From Psychroserpens luteolus (GTDB lineage Bacteria > Bacteroidota > Bacteroidia > Flavobacteriales > Flavobacteriaceae): a stretch of 64,000 nt of DNA. The notes below the pieces were generated by a model, which was given only the letters and a program-made list of their open reading frames with translations, was not told the origin of the DNA and did no database searches. Position numbers and translations under genes: made by a program. This document shows positions 45,134 to 54,662 of the stretch, in pieces. Positions within the stretch are counted from its first letter, which is position 1. Each line of letters starts with the position of its first letter. The stretch spans positions 1 to 64,000 of the forward strand of contig NZ_JAHVXI010000005.1 of the NCBI RefSeq assembly GCF_021032705.1. Direction: 5' to 3'.

Positions 45134-46237
45134 TTAATAAAGGTTTAGGGCATTAACAATTGTTTCAATCTCGTCAGTAGTCATTACTGGACTCATTGGT
45201 ATACTCACCACAGTCTCATGAATGGCCTCTGTTAACGGCAAATATAAAGATTTAAATGGCAATAGTGCTTTTTGGTGGTGAGGCGCTATAGGATAGTGAA
45301 TTAAATAACCTATTTGTTTCTTATTTAAATAGTCTATAAAATCCTCTCTATTTTGTACGCGAATAACAAATACATGGAACACATGATTGGCAGATAGATC
45401 ATAAAATGGCAACTTGATTTTTGTATTAGTTATACCATCCAAATAACGTTTTGCTATACCTTGTCTGACTTTATTATCTTCATCAAGATCATGTAACTTA
45501 ACATTTAAAAAAGCAGCTTGCAATTCATCTAATCGGCTATTGACACCTATGGTTTCATTGACATATTTTTTTGAACTCCCATAGTTATGTAATAATAAAA
45601 TATAATGTGCTAGCTCTGTATCATTTGTTGTTACTGCCCCAGCATCACCAAGGGCTCCAAGGTTTTTAGTTGGGTAAAAGCTAAAAGCAGCTGCATGTGA
45701 AAGATTACCTGCTTTTTTTCCTTCTGAAATTGATAATGCTCCATGAGCTTGGGCAGCGTCCTCCACAACCAACAAATTATGAATTTTGGCTATAGCATTT
45801 ATTGCGGTCATATCAGCCAACTGACCATATAAGTGAACAGCCAAAATGACTTTAGTCCTTACGGAAATATGCTTTTCTATTTCTGACGGATCTATATTAA
45901 ATGTAGCTTCATCTGGTTCAACAAAAACAGGCTTTAAACCTGTGTTAATTATAGATAAAATTGATGCGATATAGGTGTTTGCTGGTACAATAACCTCATC
46001 TCCTTTATTTAATTTACCTAGATCTATATAGGCTTTAAAGATTAACATAAGTGCGTCTAAACCATTACCTACTCCAATGCAGTACTGCGCACCACAATAA
46101 GCTGCAAACTGTTTTTCAAACTGTTTTACTTCAGAACCTTTTATGTAATATCCAGAATCTAAAAACGTTTTAAATCGAGATAAAAATACGTCCTCATATC
46201 TAGCATTGATTTTATTTAAGTCTAAAAATTTAATCAT
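45134..46237 (-). CDS. DegT/DnrJ/EryC1/StrS sugar aminotransferase, FdtB/QdtB-like
   Basis: 367 residues. [11 protein letters not shown], the [11 protein letters not shown] active-site stretch, [11 protein letters not shown] with Asp160, and [20 protein letters not shown] with the PLP lysine (Lys191) are all present. The sequence [26 protein letters not shown] is typical of the family. With the ketoisomerase at 39.2 kb it should make a dTDP-3-amino-3,6-dideoxyhexose. The gene overlaps the FemAB-like acyltransferase upstream by 8 bp, and that enzyme may N-acylate the product. Fuc3N and Qui3N remain both possible. Confidence 0.9.
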   Translation of the reverse strand: MIKFLDLNKINARYEDVFLSRFKTFLDSGYYIKGSEVKQFEKQFAAYCGAQYCIGVGNGLDALMLIFKAYIDLGKLNKGDEVIVPANTYIASILSIINTGLKPVFVEPDEATFNIDPSEIEKHISVRTKVILAVHLYGQLADMTAINAIAKIHNLLVVEDAAQAHGALSISEGKKAGNLSHAAAFSFYPTKNLGALGDAGAVTTNDTELAHYILLLHNYGSSKKYVNETIGVNSRLDELQAAFLNVKLHDLDEDNKVRQGIAKRYLDGITNTKIKLPFYDLSANHVFHVFVIRVQNREDFIDYLNKKQIGYLIHYPIAPHHQKALLPFKSLYLPLTEAIHETVVSIPMSPVMTTDEIETIVNALNLY

Positions 46238-47183
46238 TAATGTCTATTTTCCATATGTCTTGTGTAAATATACGACAACCCAATTCTTGTTTCTGTTTTA
46301 GCATCCCTTCGCTATAACCCAATTCTGAATTATCATTAACTGTTCCCATCGAAAAATAGTTCAATCCCTCATCTCGAAATAGGTATATTAAATATACAAA
46401 AAGCATATCCAAGGCATTTAATTTTTCACCAATAGCAGAAGCCATTCCATATTGAGACTTTACAACGTCACCCTTTTTAAAAATGGTAATCCCAGCTAAT
46501 ACCTCATCATCACGATAGATATTGTACTGACGTATTTCTTGTTTGAACTTACTGTTCAAGTATTCTATTTCGGTTAAGCTATGTACTGGTTTAGCGTTGT
46601 GTTTGTCATTTAGGCGATTGACGAGAACCTCATTCCAAAATACACTCAATTCTTCTGGACTTTCTTTGATGATGAATCCCTTAGATTTTAATTTGTTAAA
46701 CCGTTTGAGCTTTGTTTTGTGAATCTTAAAGTCTGAGTTATAATCAACCGCTAAAATAATATGTTGTGTTATCACACTACTACTGCTATGTCTTTGCCAA
46801 AAGTTATGTACTTCTTCTGATTTAGAATTGTAAAATTCTGGCAGAGGTTTAACAATTAGAGATTTTACCTTATGAGCTTTTAAATACTGAATAACTTCAG
46901 CACATATCTCATCTTTTTGATTGGTATTAAGGGCATCTTTAAAAATAAGTCCTCCATAGGTTAACCCTTGATGCGAATGCACTACACCATTTGACATATT
47001 CGCAGGGAAAACAGCTAAAAGTTCATCGTTGTCAAAAATCAACAAGGAGAAATCATCAAAACGATCTTGATGATATTCCATAAAATCGCGATGAAATAAA
47101 AATGTGGCATTGCTAGAATTAGCAATAAACACATCCCAAATGATATTATGACTTTTACTATATTTTGAAATTTTTAAATGCAT
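46230..47183 (-). CDS. FemAB-like GNAT family acyltransferase
   Basis: 317 residues from the ATG at 47183; the preceding TTG codon is also in frame but unneeded. The domain has two GNAT-like halves: the first around [18 protein letters not shown] and [18 protein letters not shown], the second around [21 protein letters not shown], ending in [23 protein letters not shown]. This Acetyltransf_6-type pattern is frequent beside fdtA/fdtB in Bacteroidetes, where the classic FdtC hexapeptide enzyme is missing. I infer N-acylation of the 3-amino sugar. First gene of the minus-strand operon of five. Confidence 0.78.
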   Translation of the reverse strand: MHLKISKYSKSHNIIWDVFIANSSNATFLFHRDFMEYHQDRFDDFSLLIFDNDELLAVFPANMSNGVVHSHQGLTYGGLIFKDALNTNQKDEICAEVIQYLKAHKVKSLIVKPLPEFYNSKSEEVHNFWQRHSSSSVITQHIILAVDYNSDFKIHKTKLKRFNKLKSKGFIIKESPEELSVFWNEVLVNRLNDKHNAKPVHSLTEIEYLNSKFKQEIRQYNIYRDDEVLAGITIFKKGDVVKSQYGMASAIGEKLNALDMLFVYLIYLFRDEGLNYFSMGTVNDNSELGYSEGMLKQKQELGCRIFTQDIWKIDIND

Positions 47184-47273
47184 CAACTTTAAATATGCAT
47201 AAGTTAAGTTCTTAAATTGCGTTCAAATTACGATATTTTTGAATCTTAAAATCACTTTTCAGTTCGATTATTT

Positions 47274-47281
47274 TATATTTG
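47274..47281 (+). promoter_or_regulatory. -7 element of the GT-C-like / GT2 pair
   Basis: TATATTTG followed by G matches TAnnTTTG, 21 bp upstream of the TTG start at 47302. Confidence 0.5.
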
Positions 47282-47301
47282 GACAACGATAAAACTAAAT
47301 T

Positions 47302-48615
47302 TTGAATTATAAGCATATACTTGATAAAAACCCCATTTTATGGGCTATTTTTTTTATTGTGTTTTTATCGGTAGTCAGCAATGATGCCATATATTCTCCT
47401 GACACAAGAAGTTATATCAATGCTCTACCTTACAGACATTTAGGTTATGTTATCTTTTTAAAGGTTTTTAAATTGATATTTAATGGATTCTTTGACATTA
47501 GCGTTATTATTTTTCAAACTGTATTCACGCTAACTTCGATTCATGTATTTTATAAAAAAATATGTAAACTACTCCATTTCAATACAATCATAAAATTCGT
47601 GTTTCTTGCAATTTTATTGTTTCCCCTTTTCAAACCCCTATCTGTTGCCAATAATATTTGTCCAGAAGGGATTAGTTATGGACTATATCTATTATTTATT
47701 GCTTATAGCTTGGATTTGTTCTTTAATGAAAATCGGAAAAAATGGATTGCTTTTATCTTACTTTATTTTGCACTAACATTTACAAGAGGACAGTTTATAC
47801 TTATTCCTTTAATAGTTGTTTTTGTTTATTTTTTTAAAAACAAAAACAAGTTGCTAAAGCGTTCTTTAATTTTTAAATCCCTTGTATTGATTTGTATTCC
47901 TGTTGTTTTAGTTTTGATTGAATCAACTTATCACAAATTAAAAGATGGTATTTTTATGACAACGCCTTTTGGTTTTGTAGCTGCATCTGGATCTGCTTTT
48001 TATGTGTCCGAAAGTCATAATATAAATGATATGCAAAGTGACAATGATAGGGCTATTTTCGAATTGTGCTACACTAAATTAAATCAAGAAAAATTATTAC
48101 TCTCATCACGAGACAGTTTACAGTCTTATTCTGAACACTATAAGTATTACCATGATAACCTTCCTGACATATGTAATCGGACTATTCATTATTTAGGCAA
48201 AAATTTTTATTATGAAAAGGAATTACAAAAGGAAAAAAACTCAAAACTCGCTCATGCTAAAGCATATTACAATATTGAAAAGTCATGTAGAAATATAACA
48301 TTGATTTTAATTAAAAGTAATTTTAAAAAATGGATAAACATTTACTATGCAAATATCTCACACGGTTTTTACTCAAGCTTCTTATTCATTATGGTGGTAT
48401 TGATTTTTCTTTTTAGTATTGTTAAGTTTTTATTTAACCCAAGTGATAAACGTTTAACATTGTTACTGTTTTTATCGGCTCTAACCTTATCTAATGCAAT
48501 GTTAATTGCTTTTGCCAGCCATTCGATTATAAGATATCTATTCTATAATTACGTTTTAATATTTATCATAGGAGTTCTATTAATCAAACTTTTAAGACAT
48601 GGAATCAAAAATTGA
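47302..48615 (+). CDS. Polytopic membrane protein, possible GT-C glycosyltransferase
   Basis: 437 residues with about 10-11 membrane helices. The first periplasmic loop contains SPDTRSYINALPYRHLGY, similar to the acidic loop (D-x-x-x-Y) of GT-C enzymes such as ArnT/PMT. A second loop has ICPEGISYGLY, and a soluble stretch of about 90 residues (about 225-325) lies before the last helices. This fits an undecaprenyl-phosphate-sugar-dependent transferase, but no named family is certain. The start is TTG at 47302; no ATG is available before the first helix. Its end overlaps the next gene by 17 bp. The GT2 partner may make its lipid donor. Confidence 0.6.
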   Translation: MNYKHILDKNPILWAIFFIVFLSVVSNDAIYSPDTRSYINALPYRHLGYVIFLKVFKLIFNGFFDISVIIFQTVFTLTSIHVFYKKICKLLHFNTIIKFVFLAILLFPLFKPLSVANNICPEGISYGLYLLFIAYSLDLFFNENRKKWIAFILLYFALTFTRGQFILIPLIVVFVYFFKNKNKLLKRSLIFKSLVLICIPVVLVLIESTYHKLKDGIFMTTPFGFVAASGSAFYVSESHNINDMQSDNDRAIFELCYTKLNQEKLLLSSRDSLQSYSEHYKYYHDNLPDICNRTIHYLGKNFYYEKELQKEKNSKLAHAKAYYNIEKSCRNITLILIKSNFKKWINIYYANISHGFYSSFLFIMVVLIFLFSIVKFLFNPSDKRLTLLLFLSALTLSNAMLIAFASHSIIRYLFYNYVLIFIIGVLLIKLLRHGIKN

Positions 48616-49759
48616 ACTATCTATAGTAATGCCATGCTTAAACGAGGAAGAAACACTCGCTACATGCATCTCGAAAGCTCAAAGTTTTTTGCAAACAAAT
48701 CAGGTTATAGGTGAAATCATAATTGCAGATAATGGTAGCACAGATAATTCGATAGCCATTGCCACTAAACATCAAGTCAAAATAGTTCATATTGAAGAAA
48801 AAGGATATGGAAACGCCCTTAAAGGAGGGATAAAAGCTGCCCAAGGTTCCTATGTTATAATGGCAGATGCAGATGATAGCTATGATTTTGAAAATTTAAT
48901 GCCCTTTTTAGAAAAACTAAGAGAAGGATACGACCTAGTTATGGGAAACCGTTTTAAAGGTGGAATTAAAAAAGGAGCCATGCCTTTTTTGCACAAATAC
49001 CTAGGAAATCCTGTTTTATCATTTATTGGCAAGCTCTTTTTTAAAATTAAAATAGGTGATTTTCACTGTGGATTAAGAGGATTCTCTAACGCAGCATTTT
49101 ATAAAATGGACTTAAAAACAACAGGAATGGAATTTGCTTCGGAAATGATTGTGAAATCAAAGCTTAATGACCTTAGTATAACGGAAGTCCCAACTATTCT
49201 GCATAAAGATGGGAGAACAAGAGCTCCACACCTAAATACGTGGAACGACGGTTGGCGTCACCTACGCTTTCTATTACTTTATAGTCCTAAGTGGCTATTT
49301 CTTTACCCTAGCTTAATTCTTTTAATTTTTGGTCTAATCACGTCAATAATACTTATTATAAAACCTATTACTTATGATGACATTATGTTTGACATTCATA
49401 CTTTATTATATGCTGCAAGTATGACTCTCATTGGGTTTCAATTTTTTATTTTTTATGCTCTGACTAAAATTTTTGCAGTAGAAAACGGACTCTTACCCAA
49501 AAGTAAACGCTACAATAATTTGTTTAAATACCTAAATTTAGAAAAAGGTTTGTTAACTGGTGTACTATCCTTACTTATTGGTGTGTTTTTAAGTATTAAA
49601 GGAATTTTCTTTTGGGAGTCTTTAAATTTTGGAAGTCTAGATCCTTCGCGTACCTTTAGAATAATAATTCCAGCTGTATTTACAATACTATTCGGAATTC
49701 AAATTATTTTATTTAGTCTATTTTTTAGTATTCTTAGTTTGAAAAGCAAATCTCAATAA
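48599..49759 (+). CDS. Polyprenyl-phosphate glycosyltransferase, GT2 with C-terminal membrane domain
   Basis: 386 residues. The GT-A core (LSIVMPCLNEEETLATCI, IIIADNGSTDNS, GYGNALKGGIKAA, VIMADADDSYDF, HCGLRGFS) matches the DPM1/GtrB-type synthases that make polyprenyl-phosphate hexose. After residue about 235 come four membrane helices (WLFLYPSLILLIFGLITSII; LYAASMTLIGFQFFIFYAL; GVLSLLIGVFLSI; IPAVFTILFGIQIILFSLFF). It is translated together with the polytopic protein upstream, suggesting that one makes the lipid-linked donor and the other uses it in the periplasm. Confidence 0.86.
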   Translation: MESKIELSIVMPCLNEEETLATCISKAQSFLQTNQVIGEIIIADNGSTDNSIAIATKHQVKIVHIEEKGYGNALKGGIKAAQGSYVIMADADDSYDFENLMPFLEKLREGYDLVMGNRFKGGIKKGAMPFLHKYLGNPVLSFIGKLFFKIKIGDFHCGLRGFSNAAFYKMDLKTTGMEFASEMIVKSKLNDLSITEVPTILHKDGRTRAPHLNTWNDGWRHLRFLLLYSPKWLFLYPSLILLIFGLITSIILIIKPITYDDIMFDIHTLLYAASMTLIGFQFFIFYALTKIFAVENGLLPKSKRYNNLFKYLNLEKGLLTGVLSLLIGVFLSIKGIFFWESLNFGSLDPSRTFRIIIPAVFTILFGIQIILFSLFFSILSLKSKSQ

Positions 49760-49780
49760 CCTAGCATTTCATTTTAAAGG

Positions 49781-50335
49781 TTAACCATGTTTTTCAAATA
49801 CAAATAGGTTGTTTAATCCTAACTGAAATTTTTTATGGGTTAATAATTTAAACTGTTGCTTGTCTAACAATGTATACACCTCTTTTGTCTTAAAACCGTA
49901 ATGTTCATCTAAAGACATACCATCTACCAATTTGAGGGTGGTTAAAATTGTTAGAATATGATCTACTAAAGGAGACGGCACAGTAATAATAACACGTCCT
50001 AAAGGCTTTAGTAATTTATTAAAATCTTCATTAAATAGTAGTTGCTGTTCTCGAGGAATATGTTCTAAAACCGCCAACATAACGATACAATCAAATTGTG
50101 TATCTTCTGGTATAGCCTCTGGAAATTTACCAGGAATCAAAGTATGCTTTCCTTGCTTGATTGTGTCTGTTAACAATGGGTCTAAACCAATACTAGGTTG
50201 AATTGGTTTATTTTTAAGTGATTGGAACAAGTGCCCATCAAAACAGCCAATATCCAAAACCTTGTCATTAGATCTAATATAATGACTTCCTTGTTTTATT
50301 CTCCAATCTCTTAAGACTCTATCTAAAAACTTCAT
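49781..50335 (-). CDS. Class I SAM-dependent methyltransferase
   Basis: 184 residues. VLDIGCFDGHLFQSL (motif I), FDCIVMLAVLEHIPREQQ and PLGRVIITVPSPLVDHIL are Methyltransf_11/23 signatures with the LEHIPR element typical of small sugar or quinone-type methyltransferases. Converges with the GT2 gene 21 bp away, downstream of the typA terminator. It lies at the border of the polysaccharide locus and might methylate a glycan, but this is only positional. Confidence 0.85.
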   Translation of the reverse strand: MKFLDRVLRDWRIKQGSHYIRSNDKVLDIGCFDGHLFQSLKNKPIQPSIGLDPLLTDTIKQGKHTLIPGKFPEAIPEDTQFDCIVMLAVLEHIPREQQLLFNEDFNKLLKPLGRVIITVPSPLVDHILTILTTLKLVDGMSLDEHYGFKTKEVYTLLDKQQFKLLTHKKFQLGLNNLFVFEKHG

Positions 50336-50419
50336 TCCACAACTTTATTATTTTGGAAAACTGCTTCAAATCTGCAAAACGTTTATTAATTGCTATAAAT
50401 ACTGGACCAAAATAAACAA

Positions 50420-50447
50420 AAAAGGAATTCAATACAGAATTCCTTTT
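50420..50447 (-). terminator. Intrinsic terminator of typA
   Basis: AAAAGGAATTC-AATACA-GAATTCCTTTT forms an 11-bp stem with a 6-nt loop. On the minus strand it is followed by a T-run. It lies 25 bp beyond the typA stop codon and is nearly symmetric. Confidence 0.88.
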
Positions 50448-50471
50448 CTTCATCTACATATTTGCAGGTTA

Positions 50472-52271
50472 CTAAATGCTTTTATTACGCTTACGTTCTA
50501 CTTCTTTTAAGTAGATTTTACGAAGTCTTAAGTGATTTGGTGTCACCTCAACATATTCATCTTTTTGTATGTACTCTAAGGCTTCTTCTAGAGAAAATTT
50601 AATTGCAGGAACAATCTTAGCTTTATCATCTGCACCAGCACTACGTACATTACTTAATTTTTTAGTTTTAGTGACGTTAACTGTCATATCATCACCACGA
50701 GAATTCTCTCCAATGACTTGACCTTCATAAATATCTTCTCCTGGATCAATAAAGAATTTACCTCTATCTTGTAATTTATCGATAGAATATGGAATGGCTT
50801 GACCATTTTCCATAGACACTAAACTTCCATTTTGACGTTCAGGAATTCCACCTTTTAATGGTTGATATTCTTTAAAACGGTGTGCCATAATCGCTTCTCC
50901 AGCAGTAGCTGTTAGCAACTGGTTACGCAACCCTATAATTCCTCTTGAAGGCACGATAAACTCACACACCATACGCTCACCTTTAGCCTCCATACTTAGC
51001 ATTTCTCCTTTACGCATGGTTACCATTTCAATGGCCTTTCCAGACACTGTTTCAGGTAAATCGATAGTCATCTCTTCTACGGGTTCACATTTCACACCAT
51101 CAATGTCTTTAATGATTACTTGTGGTTGTCCTATTTGTAGTTCATAACCCTCTCGACGCATTGTTTCGATTAGAACCGATAAATGCAATACACCACGACC
51201 GAAAACCATAAACTTATCTGCACTATCAGTTTCTTCAACTCGTAATGCCAAGTTCTTTTCAAGCTCTTTGGTTAAACGTTCCTTAATATGTCTTGACGTT
51301 ACATACTTACCATCTTTTCCAAAAAAAGGAGAGTCATTAATTGTGAAAAGCATGCTCATTGTTGGCTCATCAATCGCTATAGTTTTAAGTCCTTCAGGCG
51401 CTTCCCAATCGGCAACAGTATCACCAATTTCAAATCCTTCTAGTCCAACAATAGCACAAATATCTCCGGCTTGTACTTCATCTACTTTCTTTCGTCCTAA
51501 ACCTTCAAACGTATGTAATTCTTTTATTTTAGATTTCACCACACTGCCATCACGTTTCACCAATGAAATGTTTTGACCAACCTTTAATTCACCACGTGTT
51601 AAACGCCCAATCGCAATACGACCGGTAAACGAAGAGAAATCTAAAGATGTGATTAACATTTGTGTTGTTCCTTCTTCAATTTTTGGCTCAGGAATATGTT
51701 CAATCACCATATCTAAAAGTGGTTCGATATTTTCAGTTTCATTTTGCCAATCGTCGCTCATCCAGTTGTTCTTAGCCGAACCATAAACTGTTGGGAAGTC
51801 TAACTGCCATTCTTCTGCGCCTAATTCGAACATTAAATCAAATACCTTTTCATGAACTTCATCAGGTGTACAGTTCTCTTTATCAACCTTATTGATAACT
51901 ACACAAGGTTTCAAACCTAAATCGATCGCTTTTTGTAATACGAAACGTGTTTGCGGCATTGGTCCTTCAAATGCATCAACTAAAAGCAATACGCCATCGG
52001 CCATATTCAATACACGCTCTACTTCTCCTCCAAAATCGGCGTGACCTGGTGTATCAATAATATTGATTTTAGTGTCTTTATACTTTACAGAAACATTTTT
52101 AGAGGTAATCGTAATCCCTCTTTCTCTCTCAAGATCGTTGTTATCAAGAATTAAATCTCCTGTATTTTCATTTTCACGAAATAACTGACAGTGGTACATG
52201 ATTTTATCAACCAATGTTGTTTTTCCGTGATCGACGTGTGCAATAATTGCAATGTTTTTAATAGTAGCCAT
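50472..52271 (-). CDS. typA: Translational GTPase TypA/BipA
   Basis: 599 residues, full length. G1 [10 protein letters not shown] (11-20), G2 RGITITSK, G3 [16 protein letters not shown]4 NKVDK and G5 GSAKNNW are intact, followed by domain II and the BipA-specific C-terminus ([20 protein letters not shown], then [13 protein letters not shown]). It is a ribosome-binding GTPase needed for 50S assembly and stress adaptation. Monocistronic, with its own promoter and terminator. Confidence 0.97.
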   Translation of the reverse strand: MATIKNIAIIAHVDHGKTTLVDKIMYHCQLFRENENTGDLILDNNDLERERGITITSKNVSVKYKDTKINIIDTPGHADFGGEVERVLNMADGVLLLVDAFEGPMPQTRFVLQKAIDLGLKPCVVINKVDKENCTPDEVHEKVFDLMFELGAEEWQLDFPTVYGSAKNNWMSDDWQNETENIEPLLDMVIEHIPEPKIEEGTTQMLITSLDFSSFTGRIAIGRLTRGELKVGQNISLVKRDGSVVKSKIKELHTFEGLGRKKVDEVQAGDICAIVGLEGFEIGDTVADWEAPEGLKTIAIDEPTMSMLFTINDSPFFGKDGKYVTSRHIKERLTKELEKNLALRVEETDSADKFMVFGRGVLHLSVLIETMRREGYELQIGQPQVIIKDIDGVKCEPVEEMTIDLPETVSGKAIEMVTMRKGEMLSMEAKGERMVCEFIVPSRGIIGLRNQLLTATAGEAIMAHRFKEYQPLKGGIPERQNGSLVSMENGQAIPYSIDKLQDRGKFFIDPGEDIYEGQVIGENSRGDDMTVNVTKTKKLSNVRSAGADDKAKIVPAIKFSLEEALEYIQKDEYVEVTPNHLRLRKIYLKEVERKRNKSI

Positions 52272-52592
52272 AATTATGCCTTATTTTAAGCGTGCAAAGG
52301 TACGTTAAATTCCGCTTAAACAATCAATCTTTGTGAATAATTAAAATTCTCACTTTCTAATTGCCTTGTGAAGTAACTTCAACGCCTTACAAACCGTATA
52401 ATCACCTGATAATTAATACCATTAAAGTTTTTCTGTTGATGTGTTAAAATTTCCGAAGCTTAAGTTAATTAAATGTTATTCTCATAACAGAATATAATTT
52501 CCATGCGTATCTTTCGTTATCCAATTGATTAATAGTAAATAGCCTCCTTACCAACCACAAATTTGGCGATTTACATCTGAATTTAATAACAG
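52272..52592. other. Intergenic region between typA and a small membrane protein gene
   Basis: This 321-bp stretch contains the typA promoter at its left end and, at its right end, an inverted repeat overlapping the next start codon (52574-52595). Between them I see only AT-rich sequence with no ORF or convincing hairpin-plus-T-run. A weak TATCTTTC element near 52506-52513 could be a promoter for the 118-residue gene. Confidence 0.4.
52295..52302 (-). promoter_or_regulatory. -7 element of typA
   Basis: On the minus strand TACCTTTG followed by C matches TAnnTTTG, 23 bp upstream of the start codon. A TTG lies 18 or 22 bp further upstream (52321-52327), an acceptable -33. Confidence 0.6.
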
Positions 52593-52949
52593 ATGCAAAC
52601 GATTAGTAAATATTCAAAATTTGTGCCTTACCTCTACTTTTTAGCGGTAATTGTCTATTGGTTTACCGATGTAAATAGAAGCGAAGGCCTCACAGCATAT
52701 CCTATTCTCTTATTTGGAATTCCATTTTTATGGCAATTGATAAAGCCTAACAAAAAACTAAATTTCACGTTAGGCATCACCTTTGTGTGTTTATCTTCTT
52801 ATTTGATTCTAGCGTATCTTTCAAACATTTTTAACATAGTAAACGTGTCGTTAGCTAAACAATTTATCGTTTATGGTGGCATATTTGTCATTGCCAACTT
52901 TGTTATGGCGCTGTGGATGATTCGAAATAGTCTCAATAGAAGCTTTTAA
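52593..52949 (+). CDS. Small membrane protein of unknown function
   Basis: 118 residues with four predicted membrane helices (YLYFLAVIVYWFT; AYPILLFGIPFLWQLI; LGITFVCLSSYLILAYL; IFVIANFVMALWMI). No family recognised. The start ATG lies in one arm of a 6-bp inverted repeat (CATCTG...CAGATG). It is 49 bp upstream of kdsA but kdsA appears to have its own promoter, so co-transcription is optional. Confidence 0.62.
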   Translation: MQTISKYSKFVPYLYFLAVIVYWFTDVNRSEGLTAYPILLFGIPFLWQLIKPNKKLNFTLGITFVCLSSYLILAYLSNIFNIVNVSLAKQFIVYGGIFVIANFVMALWMIRNSLNRSF

Positions 52950-52965
52950 TACCATTCTTGATTTG

Positions 52966-52973
52966 TATCTTTG
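52966..52973 (+). promoter_or_regulatory. -7 element of kdsA
   Basis: TATCTTTG followed by C matches TAnnTTTG, 25 bp upstream of the ATG at 52999. Confidence 0.55.
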
Positions 52974-52998
52974 CGCAGAAATTTGAAATTTTAAGCAG

Positions 52999-53817
52999 AT
53001 GCATTTATCAGACGTTCCAAAACTGAAACACACGAATTCAAACAACTTCTTTTTACTTTGTGGCCCTTGTGCTATTGAAGGGGAAGATATGGCGTTACGT
53101 ATAGCTGAAAAGGTCATATCTATAACTGATAAATTAGATATACCATACGTTTTTAAAGGTAGTTTTAAAAAAGCCAACCGAAGTAGAATTGACAGTTTTA
53201 CTGGTATTGGAGATGAAAAAGCACTTAAAATTTTGCAAAAGGTATCCCAAACTTTTGATATCCCAACAGTGACTGATATTCATGAAGCATCCGATGCCGA
53301 TAAAGCAGCAGAATATGTAGATGTACTTCAAATTCCGGCGTTTTTAGTTCGCCAAACCGATTTAGTAGTTGCTGCTGCCAAGACTGGCAAAGTGGTGAAC
53401 CTTAAAAAAGGTCAGTTCATGAGTCCTGAAGCTATGAAACATGCAGTTCAAAAAGTAAAAGACTCCGGAAGTGATAAAGCTTGGATTACAGATCGCGGAA
53501 CTATGTTTGGTTATCAAGATATGATTGTTGATTTTAGAGGCATTCCAACAATGCGTGCCATTGCACCCACGGTTTTAGATGTCACCCATTCTCTTCAGCA
53601 ACCTAATCAAAGTGTTGGTGTTACTGGCGGACGACCAGATATGATCGAGACTATTGCAAGAGCTGGAGTGGTCAATAATGTTGATGGTTTATTTATAGAG
53701 ACTCATTTCGATCCAGCAAATGCTAAAAGTGATGGTGCCAATATGCTACATTTGGATAATCTTGAGTCCTTATTGACCAACCTAGTTGCTATTAGAAAAA
53801 CGGTTAATAGCTTATAA
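52999..53817 (+). CDS. kdsA: 3-deoxy-8-phosphooctulonate synthase
   Basis: 272 residues. The KDO8P synthase signatures are GPCAIEGEDMA, VFKGSFKKANRS, ALKILQKVS, DIHEASDADKAAEYVDVLQIPAFLVRQTDL, KKGQFMSPEAM and VTGGRPDMIETIARAG. The enzyme condenses phosphoenolpyruvate with arabinose-5-phosphate to give the Kdo precursor for LPS inner core. The usual KGSFDKANRSS reads KGSFKKANRSR here, a small deviation near the active site. A GNAT gene follows after 3 bp and is probably co-transcribed. Confidence 0.96.
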   Translation: MHLSDVPKLKHTNSNNFFLLCGPCAIEGEDMALRIAEKVISITDKLDIPYVFKGSFKKANRSRIDSFTGIGDEKALKILQKVSQTFDIPTVTDIHEASDADKAAEYVDVLQIPAFLVRQTDLVVAAAKTGKVVNLKKGQFMSPEAMKHAVQKVKDSGSDKAWITDRGTMFGYQDMIVDFRGIPTMRAIAPTVLDVTHSLQQPNQSVGVTGGRPDMIETIARAGVVNNVDGLFIETHFDPANAKSDGANMLHLDNLESLLTNLVAIRKTVNSL

Positions 53818-53820
53818 ACC

Positions 53821-54294
53821 ATGATAGAAGACATAGAAATTAGGGAAGCTACGCTGGATGATATTCCAGAAATCACATCAATTTTCAGGGATACTGTTAG
53901 AACTGTTAACAGTAGAGATTACAACGAAAAACAAATTGAAGTTTGGGCTTCTGGTGCTGACGATATTGAGAAATGGGAAGAACGCATTAAGAAGTTTTAC
54001 TTTTTAGTTGCAGAAGTAGGAACTACCATTGTAGGTTTCTCTTACCTAAGTAAAGGTTATTATTTAGACGGTTTATTTGTTCATAAAGATTTCCAGAGAC
54101 GAACCATAGCCTCAAAGCTATTGCGAATTATGGAATCAAGAGTGTCTATAAATGGTTTTGATACCATCAAATCTGATGTGAGTATAACTGCACTCGATTT
54201 TTTTGACTCCCATTTTTATGAGGTCGAAAAAAAACAGAAAAAATCACATAAAGGGCAGGTTTTTGAAAACTATATAGTATATAAAGATCTATAG
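53821..54294 (+). CDS. GNAT family N-acetyltransferase
   Basis: 157 residues. IEIREATLDDIPEITSIFRDTVRTVN, VAEVGTTIVGFSYLSKGYYLDGLFVHKDFQRRTIASKLLR (the Q/R-x-x-G/A acetyl-CoA motif, with Arg-Thr-Ile instead of Gly-x-Gly) and KSDVSITALDFFDSHFYEVEKK show the GNAT fold. The substrate is unknown. Follows kdsA by 3 bp; its stop faces the DUF1801 gene stop. Confidence 0.85.
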   Translation: MIEDIEIREATLDDIPEITSIFRDTVRTVNSRDYNEKQIEVWASGADDIEKWEERIKKFYFLVAEVGTTIVGFSYLSKGYYLDGLFVHKDFQRRTIASKLLRIMESRVSINGFDTIKSDVSITALDFFDSHFYEVEKKQKKSHKGQVFENYIVYKDL

Positions 54295-54297
54295 GTT

Positions 54298-54657
54298 TTA
54301 TTTCAAAAACGATTTGTTCTTATGCTTTTCAACTTCTTTAAGAATATTAATGAACAGTTCATCATTTATATCTTCTAACGCTTTATAACGCATAGACTTA
54401 ACAACTTTGCGCTTTTCAGACACCATAAATTCGGTATACTTTGTGAGATGTGCCGAATGCCAAAATCCAACATCAACATAATCCTTACTCTGATTGAGAT
54501 AGCAAATAGGTCGAGAATCTACATAATAGCAAGGGATTCGCCACTTATACTTCATTTCGGCATTTGGAAAGGTATGCTCAATAAGTATTTGCAAATGCAA
54601 TAATATAGACTTATATGGCTCAGGCTGCTTTAATATGTAGGCTTCAGCTGGGTTCAC
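54298..54657 (-). CDS. DUF1801 domain protein
   Basis: 119 residues, GTG start at 54657. The pattern YILKQPEPYKSILLHLQILIEHTFPNAEMKYKWRIPCYYVDSRPICYL matches the YdhG/DUF1801 fold, a small cytoplasmic domain of unknown role. The C-terminal helices are Lys-rich. It is followed upstream by the 117-residue membrane protein gene (6 bp apart) and may be its operon partner. Confidence 0.8.
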   Translation of the reverse strand: MNPAEAYILKQPEPYKSILLHLQILIEHTFPNAEMKYKWRIPCYYVDSRPICYLNQSKDYVDVGFWHSAHLTKYTEFMVSEKRKVVKSMRYKALEDINDELFINILKEVEKHKNKSFLK

Positions 54658-54662
54658 TCAAT

